NCBI GenBank assembly: GCA_002305255.1
Contig: DBQN01000013.1
Location: 8,956 to 25,735 of the forward strand
DNA from: Firmicutes bacterium UBA1393
Lineage (GTDB): Bacteria > Bacillota > DTU025
Direction: 5' to 3'
Length of the DNA stretch: 16,780 nucleotides
Shown here: positions 7,596 through 15,448 of the stretch, one piece after another
How positions within the stretch are numbered: position 1 is the first letter of the stretch
Layout: each line of letters opens with the position of its first letter
Position numbers and translations under genes: made by a program
Notes under the pieces: model-generated
Told to the model about the DNA's origin: nothing
The model's database searches: none
Seen by the model: only the letters and a program-made list of their open reading frames with translations

Positions 7596-9365
7596 TTGGG
7601 CCTGACTGTAGGAGAAGCACTGCAGATCAAGCCGCTGGCAGGGGCCAGGGTGCTGGCCGGCTCCGGCGGACTCGATCGCGTCATCGAATACGTCACAGTA
7701 GTGGACGCCCCCGACGCTGCCGACTGGCTGAGGGGCGGCGAGTTCGTGTTAACCACCGCCTACTCCGTGAAAGATACGCCTGAAGGACAGGTCGACCTGA
7801 TAGAGCGCCTGATCAAGGCCGGCGCGGCCGGCCTCGGCATCAAGCTGCGGCGGTTCATCGATGCCCTGTCGGATGAAGCGCTCGCCAGCGCAGAGCGAGC
7901 GAACTTCCCCATAGTGGAGCTACCGTTTGAAGTGGCCTGGGCTGACATCATCACGCCTGTGTTGGGCGAGGTGCTGCAGCGCCAGGCCAGCGTGTTACAG
8001 CGGTCTATGGACATGCACACTCAATTCATAGACACCGTAATCAGCGGCGGCGGAATGGGTGACATCGCAGCGACTCTGTCGGGCCAGATCGAGGCCCCAG
8101 TGGCCATAGTGGACGCGAGGTGGAACGTTGTAGCCAGCGTCGGCCCGCCCGACGGCCTGGCCGATGACATCGAGCTGTTGTCCTCCTCAGATGCGCGCCA
8201 GGCGCGGCAGGTGAGTGCCGTAGAAGGGCCGTGGGCGATGGCACCGGAGATGACCAGAACCCTCCTGGAGCCGGCGACGCCTGCGTCGTCGTCGGCGGCT
8301 GCCGCTGCTGCGGCTGCTGCTCCGGCGGCCGCGGTTGCACCTCACAGCGTGATAGTTGCTTCAATCGGAAGCGACGGTTTCCGATATGGGAGACTGATAG
8401 TGCGCGAGCCCGACGATCGTCCGCTGGGCAATATGGAGGCCATCGCCATTGGGCATGCGGTGACCACGGCGACGCTGGAGGCGCTGAGGTTGAAGACTGC
8501 GCAGGACGTGGAGCGCCGCTACAGGGTGAATTTCTGGGATGACCTCATGTACCGAAGGTTCGAATCGCCTGCCGATGCGGTGAAGAAGGCCAAGACCTTT
8601 GACGTAGATCTCACGCGACCGAACATAGTGCTTACCGTGGCGCCCGACTCCATCAACGGCAAGAACGGAAACGGCGGCAACGCACTGCCTGACCCGGTGT
8701 TCGTGCGATTGCAGGATGACATCACTCAGGCCGTGGCCAGGCTGTCGGGCGAGGTGTTGAGTGGACGGTCTATCGTGGCCTTCCCTTACAGGCGAGTGGT
8801 GTCGGTCATCACGCCATGGATGGGAGACGTGGACGACGCGGCGGGAGCCAGGGCCGAAGCCGTTTCCCTGGCCGAGACCATCCACTCCTACCTCAAGGCT
8901 GAGCTCGCGCCTCGTACCGTGTCGATAGGCGTTGGCCGATACCACAGAGACCCCATGGCGGTTGCCATGAGCTACCGCGAGTCATCGCAGGCTGTGACTT
9001 TGGGCACCATGGTGTTCGGCCCGAACAGGGTGACGCACTTCGACGATATGGGCGCCTACAGGATCATGTCGCGCTGCGGCGACCACGCCGAACTGAGAGG
9101 GTTTGTCCAGGATCACCTGGGCGAGATCATCTCTTACGACGAGGCGCGCGGCACTGAACTCGTGCCCACTCTCGAGGCATTCCTGGAGGAAGGCTGCAAT
9201 GCGCAGGCCGCGGCCGACAGATTGTTTGTGCACGTCAACACGTTGAAATACCGCCTCAGCAGAGTGGAGCGCTTGGCAGGGATCGACCTCGCCATCGCCG
9301 AGACGCGGTTCAACCTCGGGTTGGCGTTGCGGATTCGGCGCTACCTGAAGGCGGTTTCGCAGTAG
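7596..9365 (+). CDS. PucR-family transcriptional regulator
   Basis: DNA-binding regulator of the PucR/CdaR class, 589 residues. Residues 1 to about 130 match the PucR ligand-sensing domain (LTVGEALQIKPLAGARVLAG, then GEFVLTTAYSV and FPIVELPFEVAW). A GAF-like or CdaR-like middle part follows, interrupted near residues 228-248 by an alanine-rich linker. The C-terminus (about 525-585) is the PucR helix-turn-helix, with the diagnostic LFVHVNTLKYRLSRVERLAG. The TTG at 7596 is supported by GGAGGG 6 bases upstream. The gene follows ptb after 79 bases and is co-directional, so it is the likely regulator of this operon. Family members respond to substrates of the pathways they sit beside, such as purines, sugar acids or amino acids. 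The ligand is unknown. Confidence 0.9.
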   Translation: MGLTVGEALQIKPLAGARVLAGSGGLDRVIEYVTVVDAPDAADWLRGGEFVLTTAYSVKDTPEGQVDLIERLIKAGAAGLGIKLRRFIDALSDEALASAERANFPIVELPFEVAWADIITPVLGEVLQRQASVLQRSMDMHTQFIDTVISGGGMGDIAATLSGQIEAPVAIVDARWNVVASVGPPDGLADDIELLSSSDARQARQVSAVEGPWAMAPEMTRTLLEPATPASSSAAAAAAAAAPAAAVAPHSVIVASIGSDGFRYGRLIVREPDDRPLGNMEAIAIGHAVTTATLEALRLKTAQDVERRYRVNFWDDLMYRRFESPADAVKKAKTFDVDLTRPNIVLTVAPDSINGKNGNGGNALPDPVFVRLQDDITQAVARLSGEVLSGRSIVAFPYRRVVSVITPWMGDVDDAAGARAEAVSLAETIHSYLKAELAPRTVSIGVGRYHRDPMAVAMSYRESSQAVTLGTMVFGPNRVTHFDDMGAYRIMSRCGDHAELRGFVQDHLGEIISYDEARGTELVPTLEAFLEEGCNAQAAADRLFVHVNTLKYRLSRVERLAGIDLAIAETRFNLGLALRIRRYLKAVSQ

Positions 9366-9404
9366 CCGCTGAGGCAGACCACGTGACATTGGGGGTAATG
9401 GCAG

Positions 9405-10253
9405 ATGACTACGACCTGGGAGCGGGCTGGGCGGCTGAAGCTGGCCTACATGGTGGCCACGCCCGACATCAAGTCCAGGAACGCGCTGGGATACCACGCT
9501 GACATCAAAGACAGCACTCGTCTCCTCACTGACCTTGGCTATGATGGCATAGAGCTCACGACGGACGACGCGTCGGCCTTCGAATGGGCGCCTGTGCAGG
9601 CTGCCATCGAAGCGGCAGGGCTCGAGGTGCCGCTGGTGTGCTCGGGCGAGGTGTTCGGACAGTCGGGGCTTGGCCTCGCGGCACCGGATGAACACGTCAG
9701 AGCCGCCGCCATGGAGAGGCTGAAGGGACTCATCGACTTCGCCGCCATCTTCGGAGCCAACGTGAACATCGGCAGGTCAAGGTGGTACTACAGCCCCGAT
9801 GTGCCGGCCCAGCTCACAGAGGGGTGGGCCCTTGAGAGCTTCCGCGTGTTGGCGGATTATGCTGCAGCGAAGGACGTCACCATCGCGCTCGAGCCCATTG
9901 CCTTCCACGTGTGCAACTTCATAAACAGCACCCAGGACGGCCTTGCGTGGCTTGGACGAGTCGGGCGGCCCAACTTCAAGCTGATGCTCGACCTCTACCA
10001 CATGAATATCGATGACCTGACCAGCATCGAGGAGAGCATCGCCCTGGCTGTCGCAGCTGACGCCGTGGTGCACGTGCACCTGTGCGACACGAATAGAAAG
10101 CCTCCGGGATACGGCCACATGGACTTCGCCGGCGCCCTCGGCGCGCTCAAACGCGCCGGTTACACCGGCTACGTGTCAGGCGAGGTGTTCAACTACCCCG
10201 AACAGGACGCCGCCGTGCGTCGGTGTGCCGAGGTGTTCAGGCCGCTGCTGTAG
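9405..10253 (+). CDS. Sugar phosphate isomerase/epimerase (xylose isomerase-like TIM barrel)
   Basis: A 282-residue member of the AP-endonuclease-2/xylose-isomerase-like TIM-barrel superfamily, which includes tagatose/psicose 3-epimerases, hydroxypyruvate isomerase and inosose dehydratase. Candidate metal ligands fall at the family's spacing: E163 (ALEPI), D196 (MLDLYHMN), H223 or H225 (VHVHLCDTNR, followed by GYGH) and E260 (SGEVF). The ATG at 9405 has GGGGGTA 7 bases upstream; an ATG at 9398 is in another frame. It lies 39 bases after the PucR gene and is the last gene before a terminator-like hairpin, so it probably belongs to the catabolic operon. A sugar- or sugar-acid-like substrate fits with the UxaA-type dehydratase. 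The exact substrate cannot be read from sequence. Confidence 0.85.
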   Translation: MTTTWERAGRLKLAYMVATPDIKSRNALGYHADIKDSTRLLTDLGYDGIELTTDDASAFEWAPVQAAIEAAGLEVPLVCSGEVFGQSGLGLAAPDEHVRAAAMERLKGLIDFAAIFGANVNIGRSRWYYSPDVPAQLTEGWALESFRVLADYAAAKDVTIALEPIAFHVCNFINSTQDGLAWLGRVGRPNFKLMLDLYHMNIDDLTSIEESIALAVAADAVVHVHLCDTNRKPPGYGHMDFAGALGALKRAGYTGYVSGEVFNYPEQDAAVRRCAEVFRPLL

Positions 10254-10259
10254 CGCCGA

Positions 10260-10275
10260 GGCGGCCCGGGCCGCC
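10260..10275. repeat. Perfect 16-bp GC palindrome after the epimerase gene
   Basis: GGCGGCCCGGGCCGCC begins six bases after the epimerase stop and is a perfect palindrome. As RNA it could form a 6-bp stem with a CCGG loop. No T-run follows, so it may protect or pause the 3' end rather than terminate alone. Confidence 0.5.
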
Positions 10276-10314
10276 ATCGCAGACGACGACAGCTGCGTCA
10301 ATGCATGCTCAAGT

Positions 10315-10346
10315 GGAGGATATGCCCAGCGTGGCATGTCCTCTTT
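10315..10346 (+). terminator. Probable terminator of the catabolic operon
   Basis: GAGGATATGCC (10316-10326) pairs with GGCATGTCCTC (10333-10343) in an 11-bp stem with one G-U pair and a 6-base loop. The stem is followed by TTTCT (10344-10348). The stem is strong and the T-run weak. It sits about 60 bases after the epimerase stop and ahead of the helD promoter, the expected place for the operon's end. Confidence 0.6.
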
Positions 10347-10363
10347 CTCGTCTCGCGACGCGG

Positions 10364-10429
10364 CCCCTGGGCCCCCAATGCCCGCCCGTCTCCCCGCAGC
10401 CGTTCCCGCGCCGGCCCCCCCAGTCCCCC
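10364..10429 (-). other. G-rich tract with quadruplex potential (- strand), upstream of helD
   Basis: The + strand carries eight runs of three to seven C: 10364-10367, 10372-10376, 10381-10383, 10385-10387, 10392-10395, 10405-10407, 10415-10421 and 10425-10429. The - strand therefore has eight closely spaced G-runs, more than enough for a G-quadruplex motif. The tract lies in the 266-bp gap between the epimerase and helD genes. Small open frames across it show no family resemblance and are not called as genes. Confidence 0.55.
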
Positions 10430-10441
10430 GCCGTGTGGCCG

Positions 10442-10470
10442 TATACACCCTGAGCGAGCTCTGCTAGAAT
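10442..10470 (+). promoter_or_regulatory. Probable sigma-A promoter of helD (extended -10)
   Basis: TATACA (10442-10447) is followed after 17 bases by TAGAAT (10465-10470), which is preceded by TGC as in extended -10 promoters. Transcription would start near 10477, giving a leader of about 43 bases before the GTG at 10520. Confidence 0.6.
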
Positions 10471-10519
10471 CGTATGGCGCGGCGCATCAGCGCACGCAGC
10501 GGGCTTGGAGGTGTGTGCG

Positions 10520-12790
10520 GTGGCACTTGGGGACTTGTCACCCCTCGAATTCAGGGCTGAGCAGGCCAGGCTGAAACTGACGGTAGACGAGATCGGGCGG
10601 CAGATCGTGCTGCTCAATGCTGCCATCCATGGCAAGTCGCGCGAACTTGCGGGTGCTGTAGCTGTCGAGACTGAGCTCCGCACCCTTACGACGCTGATTG
10701 AGCAAGAGACCGGCGTAACAGCAGTCTGGTCTCGGGTGCTGGGCCAGCTGCGGACTATGGAACCGCAGGCCTACTTCGGGCGGATCGACTTCGTGGCCGA
10801 CGATGACCAGCAGCCCATGGAGATCTACGTGGGAACAGGGTGGCTCTGGGAAGGGGCCACAGGGCGCAAGCTCGTCTACGACTGGCGGACACCGGTGTGC
10901 GACATGTACTACAAGTACGAGCCGGGCCGCGCCGGCTACAAGGTTCCCGACGGACGCGTGAGCGGAGAGATCCTGCTCAAGCGCACCTACAAGGTTCGAC
11001 GGGATGAACTGCTAGAGGCCACCGACAGTAGCGGCCGCACTAACGACGAAGTGCTGAGAGACATGCTGCGCCGCAGCGTCGATGGGAAGATGCGCACTAT
11101 CGTTCAGACAATCCAGCGCGAGCAGGACGACGTGATACGCAACGACGAGCACCCGGTGCTCCTCGTTCAGGGCGGCGCCGGCAGCGGCAAGACCTCCGTC
11201 GCCCTGCACCGGGTAGCGTATCTGCTCTACACCGAGCGCGGAGCGCTATCGGCATCGAACGTGATGATGATCTCGCCAAACCCGGTGTTCAAAGATTACA
11301 TCTCCACAGTCCTTCCCCAGCTAGGCGAGGAAAACGTCCAGGAAGGCCTCTTCAGGGAGGTCGCGCTGGACGCGTTCCCTACGCCGCTGTCGGTGGAGGA
11401 GCAGTGGGAGCAGATAGAGTATGGGCTAACCCACGGGCACGATCTGCGTGCCGAGGCGGTGGAGCTCAAGAGTTCAGAGCGGATACTCAAGTGGCTAGAC
11501 CGATACGCTGAGGCCCTGGCAGCTTCGCCACGGGATTTCCCTGACCTCGATCTGGCCGGGGCGACGTTCCGCGGCATACAACTGCGAGACGTGTACCTCG
11601 ACGGCTCGGGGCAGCCGATGCAGGTGCGATTCAACCGGGCCAAACGCGCCGCGGCCGCCTGGCTTGAGAGCCACCTTCAGCTTGAGCACGACGTTGAGGT
11701 CAGGGTGAGGGAGAACACCCCGGCGGGGCGTGCCCGAATCCTCAACTTCCACACCGTGTTTCGCGACCCGGCAAACGTCAACCCACGGTTGCGCAGCGCG
11801 ATAGAATCGTTCGTGCGAGATCTCAACCGGTGGGGCAATGTCGATCTAGACGCGCGGTATCGCGACTTCTACCAGCCTGATGCGGCATGGGCTGCTGCAG
11901 GCGACCCCGACTCCGCCGGCTGGGCACGGGTATGCGAGTTCACAAGGAACACTCTGGCTGCAGGGCGCATGCACTACGAAGATCTCGCCCTCCATTCGCT
12001 GTTGGGCCTGGCGCTGCTTGGCATGGGCGGAGGCGCGACGACAGCCGCAGTTGCGTCTATGCGGCACGTCGTCATCGACGAGGTGCAGGACTACACACCT
12101 GCCGAGTACAGACTGATCAGGAGCATGTTCCCCAGGGCGAAGTTCACCATGCTGGGCGATTTGAACCAGTCGTTGAACCCGATGAAGAGTCCGCGCGACT
12201 ACGACGGGGTTCTGGGTCAGGGGGCCACCGATGGCACCGATGTCCGGGGCGTGCACTACGTCGAGTTGCGCCGCAGCTACAGGTCTACGACAGAGATCAT
12301 GGACTTCGCCTCGGCCGTGGTTGAGGGCTCAATGCTCCGGCAGGCCGAAACCATCGAACGCCACGGCGACAAGCCCAGGTTCGTGCGGGTGGCCGACCCC
12401 TCCGATACCCCGGGCGCCGTTGCCGCCGCTGTGGGCGATCTCAGGCAGAGAGGCTGCAACTCCATTGCCGTCGTATGCAAGACGGCCTCAGAGGCCAGCA
12501 TGCTTCATTCCAGGATCGTGCGGGCTGTGCCCGGCATCAGGCTGGTGATGCCGCGCGACACCAAGTTCGCAGGCGGAGTTGTCGTGCTTCCGATATACAT
12601 GGCCAAAGGCCTAGAGTTCGACGGAGTGGTGGTGTGTGATGCCAGTGCCCGCAACTATGACGATCCGTCACTCAGGCGAGCGCTCTACACAGCATGCACC
12701 AGAGCCATGCACCAGCTTGTGATCGTGTGTTCAGGTGAACCTTCGCCGCTGCTGCCACTGGATCGTCCTGAACTGTTCGAGCGAGTGTGA
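10520..12790 (+). CDS. helD: HelD-type RNA polymerase recycling ATPase (UvrD/Rep superfamily)
   Basis: Cytoplasmic SF1-related ATPase that in Gram-positive bacteria binds core RNA polymerase and frees it from stalled complexes. The N-terminal 80 or so residues are a helical, coiled-coil-like arm. The HelD block with YFGRIDF, YDWRTPV and LKRTYKV follows, then Walker A GGAGSGKT (residues 218-225). Later motifs are DEVQD (D520, E521), GDLNQSLNP, RRSYRST, AKGLEFDGVVV and YTACTRAM. The 756-residue length is close to B. subtilis HelD (774). I chose GTG 10520 because GGAGGTG (10507-10513) lies 6 bases upstream; the frame is open back to TTG 10505, but that codon overlaps this ribosome site. It has its own promoter. 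Some HelD proteins protect against rifamycins; that is not predictable here. Confidence 0.92.
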   Translation: MALGDLSPLEFRAEQARLKLTVDEIGRQIVLLNAAIHGKSRELAGAVAVETELRTLTTLIEQETGVTAVWSRVLGQLRTMEPQAYFGRIDFVADDDQQPMEIYVGTGWLWEGATGRKLVYDWRTPVCDMYYKYEPGRAGYKVPDGRVSGEILLKRTYKVRRDELLEATDSSGRTNDEVLRDMLRRSVDGKMRTIVQTIQREQDDVIRNDEHPVLLVQGGAGSGKTSVALHRVAYLLYTERGALSASNVMMISPNPVFKDYISTVLPQLGEENVQEGLFREVALDAFPTPLSVEEQWEQIEYGLTHGHDLRAEAVELKSSERILKWLDRYAEALAASPRDFPDLDLAGATFRGIQLRDVYLDGSGQPMQVRFNRAKRAAAAWLESHLQLEHDVEVRVRENTPAGRARILNFHTVFRDPANVNPRLRSAIESFVRDLNRWGNVDLDARYRDFYQPDAAWAAAGDPDSAGWARVCEFTRNTLAAGRMHYEDLALHSLLGLALLGMGGGATTAAVASMRHVVIDEVQDYTPAEYRLIRSMFPRAKFTMLGDLNQSLNPMKSPRDYDGVLGQGATDGTDVRGVHYVELRRSYRSTTEIMDFASAVVEGSMLRQAETIERHGDKPRFVRVADPSDTPGAVAAAVGDLRQRGCNSIAVVCKTASEASMLHSRIVRAVPGIRLVMPRDTKFAGGVVVLPIYMAKGLEFDGVVVCDASARNYDDPSLRRALYTACTRAMHQLVIVCSGEPSPLLPLDRPELFERV

Positions 12791-12925
12791 CAGGGCATCG
12801 GCGTCTTGCCGTGGCCGGCGTGAAGCGTGTGACTGAAGGTATCCCAAGCCTTGACGTCGAAACACCGATCGTTGGTGAGACCAATTCACAGAGGCGTGTG
12901 GCCAAGCAAACGGAGGTGCTTCATT

Positions 12926-14047
12926 TTGAAGAGACTGGCTTCCATAGCGTTGATCGTCTCGCTTCTGGTCCTTGGTTCGATATCTGCCTCGGCTGCGGCA
13001 GATACCATCCTCCTGAGTGGTAAGATCAGTGCAGTCGACAAGTACGGAAACTCGATGACCGACATAACGGAGGCCGCGGTCAAGGCCTCAGGTGCTGAGG
13101 TTGGCGACATCGTGGCAGTCAAGGTAGGGGAGCGCGAGATAGTGGCGCCGTTCGTCACCATCTACGGAGATGTCGACAGAGGAACCCCGCTCATGAGGGT
13201 GACGGACGGGTATGTCCAGCTCGCAATCAACTACGGCAACTTCGCCACCACCTATGAAGCTGCGGTAGGAACCGAAGTGCAGGTGTTCGCCCGCGAGAAG
13301 GGAACGTATCTGTCGCAGATCGAGATCCGCCACCTCACCAAGCTGGAAAAGCGCGAGGAGTACGACAGCGACGAGGCTTTCGCCAACTTCAGAGAGGTCA
13401 CGGAGGGGAACATCAAGCCCGGCGTCCTCTACAGGGTGTCACACCCGTCTCTGGGAGACGAGCGCTCTACATATGCCGGGAAGTTGATTGAGGAGCACGG
13501 GATCCGCACGATACTCAACCTGTCGGACACGCCTGAGGAGTTCGCGGAGAGTCTCACACACTCGGACTACTACCGCAGTCTCCATGAAGCAGGAAACGTG
13601 ATTTCCGTGGGCATGGGCGTCGACTTCGCGGCGAAAGATTTCACTGACAAGCTCAAGGCGGCCCTGGAGTTCATGATAGACCACGAGGGGCCATATGCTG
13701 TCCACTGCGTTGAGGGCAAAGACAGGGCAGGAATCGTGATCGCGGTACTCCAGGGACTGGCCGGAGCCACCGTGAACGAGATCGTTGAGGACTACATGGT
13801 GTCGTATGAGAACTACTACAGGGTGCAGAAGGGCACCCAGGGCTACGAGATCGTGTCAAAGATCATGCACGACCAGCTCAAGGAGATGAACAACGGTCAG
13901 CCTGTCAGCGACAACGAGGTGAAGGCCGTTGTCGTGAACTACCTCACGAACATGGTGGGCCTGAGTGAAGAGCAGATCAGGCAGCTCGAGGTCAAGCTCG
14001 TGGGTGAGGCCTCCGCACTGGCGGCGCCGCTGCGGACCGCGGCGTAA
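12926..14047 (+). CDS. Exported Cys-X5-Arg tyrosine/dual-specificity-type phosphatase with N-terminal SAM-HAT_C-like domain
   Basis: Predicted secreted protein of 373 residues. TTG 12926 is the likely start because GGAGGTG (12912-12918) lies 7 bases upstream and the product then begins with a classical signal peptide: MKRLAS, a hydrophobic core to about L16, then SASA with cleavage near residues 23-25. No lipobox is seen. Residues about 26-130 (GKISAVDKYGNSMTDI, VGDIVAVKVGEREI, GYVQLAINYGNFA) resemble the C-terminal beta-barrel of SAM hydroxide adenosyltransferases. The second half is a cysteine phosphatase: LYRVSHP, IRTILNLSDTPEE, and the P-loop HCVEGKDRAG with C261 and R267. It should hydrolyse a phosphoester outside the membrane; the substrate is unknown. 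The upstream extension to 12851 encodes an unlikely leader. Confidence 0.85.
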   Translation: MKRLASIALIVSLLVLGSISASAAADTILLSGKISAVDKYGNSMTDITEAAVKASGAEVGDIVAVKVGEREIVAPFVTIYGDVDRGTPLMRVTDGYVQLAINYGNFATTYEAAVGTEVQVFAREKGTYLSQIEIRHLTKLEKREEYDSDEAFANFREVTEGNIKPGVLYRVSHPSLGDERSTYAGKLIEEHGIRTILNLSDTPEEFAESLTHSDYYRSLHEAGNVISVGMGVDFAAKDFTDKLKAALEFMIDHEGPYAVHCVEGKDRAGIVIAVLQGLAGATVNEIVEDYMVSYENYYRVQKGTQGYEIVSKIMHDQLKEMNNGQPVSDNEVKAVVVNYLTNMVGLSEEQIRQLEVKLVGEASALAAPLRTAA

Positions 14048-14077
14048 CGAGTTTGGCTCACAATAATGTGGGTGTTT

Positions 14078-14108
14078 GAGGCCGATCGGCAGTTCGTCGA
14101 TCGGCCTC
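14078..14108. terminator. Stem-loop between convergent genes
   Basis: GAGGCCGATCG (14078-14088) and CGATCGGCCTC (14098-14108) form a perfect 11-bp stem with a 9-base loop. It lies 31 bases after the phosphatase stop and ahead of the convergent dehydratase gene. No T-run follows on either strand, so it is a terminator-like or Rho-assisted end, possibly serving both directions. Confidence 0.5.
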
Positions 14109-14249
14109 GTGCTGTACCGTCTGCCTGGCCGGCGCCGATGCGGTCATCGCGGGCGCACCCTTAGCTGGATAGGCGGCTAGCCGTGGGTACAGGGGAGGCA
14201 GTGCTGTCTGCACGGAGCCGGGCGCCCCTGACTCGGCGGCGTGCCTAGC

Positions 14250-14275
14250 CCAGGTTGCCAGCAGCAATCGCCTGG
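14250..14275 (-). terminator. Weak stem-loop just past the dehydratase gene
   Basis: CCAGG-TTGC (14250-14258) can pair with GCAA (14264-14267) and CCTGG (14271-14275), leaving a 3-base bulge and a 5-base loop. It begins seven bases after the - strand stop codon. There is no T-run, so termination is uncertain. Confidence 0.3.
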
Positions 14276-14281
14276 TACGCA

Positions 14282-15241
14282 TCACAGGGCGACATCCTCC
14301 AGCACCCTGAGCTGATCTATGCCTACGCTGCCGCCTGAGAGGAGCAGGCAGACTCTTGTGTCTCGCTCCACCGGGATCAATCCCTGCAGAAGGGCACCCA
14401 GTCCGATGCAGGAGGAAGGCTCGGCAAGGACCTTGCCCTCGGTGAGCAGCAGTCTCATACCCTTCAGGATGTAAGCGTCGTCTACTGTGGCGAAACCGTA
14501 CGCATTGGATTGAACGTATGGGAAGCACTTCGGGCCGGGGGTCTGCGCAGCGAGTGCGTCGGCCACGGTGGAACTGTAGGGCACTGTCACCACTTCGCCG
14601 GCGGCCAGGCTGCGTGTGTAACGCGGCATCGCGGCGGGCTCTGCACCCCACACGCGCACGCTCGGCGCGATGGCTTTGATCGCAGTCGACACGCCTCCTA
14701 TCAGGCCGCCGCCGCTTACGGGCACGATCACGATGTCGGTGTTGGGGCATTGTTCCATGATCTCGAGGCCGAGTGTGCCCTGGCCCGCCATGATGTCTTC
14801 ATCATTGAACGGTGGCACCATTGTGGCGCCTCGTTCGGCGCACACCTGCTCCGCGAGGCGGAAACGCTCGGGTGCGTCGCACAGGATTACCTCGGCACCG
14901 AGTGAGCGAATAGACTCGATCTTGACCTGCGGCGATGTGCGGGGCATGACGATGGTCGCCCGCGCACCGAGCATCTTGGCCGCGTATGAGATGCCGCGAC
15001 CGTGGTTCCCTGAGGAGGCGGCCACTATACCACGCTTGAGCTGCTCGGGGGTGAGCTGGAGCGCCTTGTTCATGGCGCCGCGGATCTTGAACGCACCGGT
15101 GGTCTGCATGCATTCTGCCTTGACATATACCTTGCAGCCGAGATACCCGTCGAGCATTTCCATCCTCAAGAGCGGCGTGCGCAGTATGTAAGGCGAAATG
15201 CGCTCTCTCGCGCTCCGGATCTCGTTGATGGTTAGGGCCAT
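14282..15241 (-). CDS. Serine/threonine dehydratase (PLP fold-type II)
   Basis: Pyridoxal-phosphate enzyme that deaminates threonine to 2-oxobutyrate and/or serine to pyruvate; serine racemase is a close alternative. The PLP lysine is K52 in TTGAFKIRGA. The phosphate and cofactor contacts are SSGNHGRG and the glycine loop VSGGGLIGG, with LSGGS near the C-terminus. At 319 residues it lacks the ACT regulatory domain of biosynthetic IlvA, as in catabolic TdcB-type enzymes. The start is ATG at 15241 (read on the - strand), with GGGGAGGA at 15255-15248, 6 bases upstream. The frame stays open to 15325, but that extension runs through the ribosome site and the predicted promoter. It is monocistronic and convergent with the phosphatase gene. 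Class is confident; threonine versus serine preference is not. Confidence 0.88.
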   Translation of the reverse strand: MALTINEIRSARERISPYILRTPLLRMEMLDGYLGCKVYVKAECMQTTGAFKIRGAMNKALQLTPEQLKRGIVAASSGNHGRGISYAAKMLGARATIVMPRTSPQVKIESIRSLGAEVILCDAPERFRLAEQVCAERGATMVPPFNDEDIMAGQGTLGLEIMEQCPNTDIVIVPVSGGGLIGGVSTAIKAIAPSVRVWGAEPAAMPRYTRSLAAGEVVTVPYSSTVADALAAQTPGPKCFPYVQSNAYGFATVDDAYILKGMRLLLTEGKVLAEPSSCIGLGALLQGLIPVERDTRVCLLLSGGSVGIDQLRVLEDVAL

Positions 15242-15277
15242 TACGATTCCTCCCCTCGAGGTGTTGGACGTACTGCC

Positions 15278-15286
15278 AGTATAGCA
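15278..15286 (-). promoter_or_regulatory. Probable extended -10 promoter of the dehydratase gene
   Basis: Read on the - strand, TGCTATACT is a near-consensus extended -10 (TATACT at 15283-15278). No good -35 is visible 16-18 bases further upstream. Transcription would start near 15271, leaving a leader of about 30 bases that contains the ribosome site. Confidence 0.45.
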
Positions 15287-15448
15287 CAGCACGGCGCTGG
15301 CCACCTTTCGGGCGGGATGGCGCATGGCGTCATGGCGGCAAGGCCTGAGGCATCAGGGCATGCCGGGCACCGGTAGGCGCAGTAAGCCGCAGAAAGTCGC
15401 CGACGCGAGGGCCGGGTCGGACATTCATGGCGGCCCGCATTTTGCCTC

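Noticed and set aside
10471..10519. Rifamycin-associated element-like repeat before helD
   Set aside because: The leader contains only a short GCGC-ATCA-GCGC pairing and no clear copy of the 19-bp inverted element described in actinobacteria.
10223..10574. Small + strand open frames between the epimerase gene and helD
   Set aside because: They cross the terminator hairpin, the C-rich tract and the helD promoter, are Pro/Arg-rich from base composition, and have no family resemblance.
12851..12925. N-terminal extension of the phosphatase to TTG 12851
   Set aside because: It has no ribosome site and would bury the signal peptide behind 25 basic residues, whereas TTG 12926 has GGAGGTG at ideal spacing.
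12791..12925. Possible promoter for the phosphatase (TTGACG at 12851)
   Set aside because: No -10-like hexamer lies at 16-18 bases from it, so I cannot support a promoter there.
15242..15325. N-terminal extension of the dehydratase to 15325
   Set aside because: It covers the GGGGAGGA site and the extended -10 promoter and has no homology-like content; ATG 15241 begins a normal family N-terminus.
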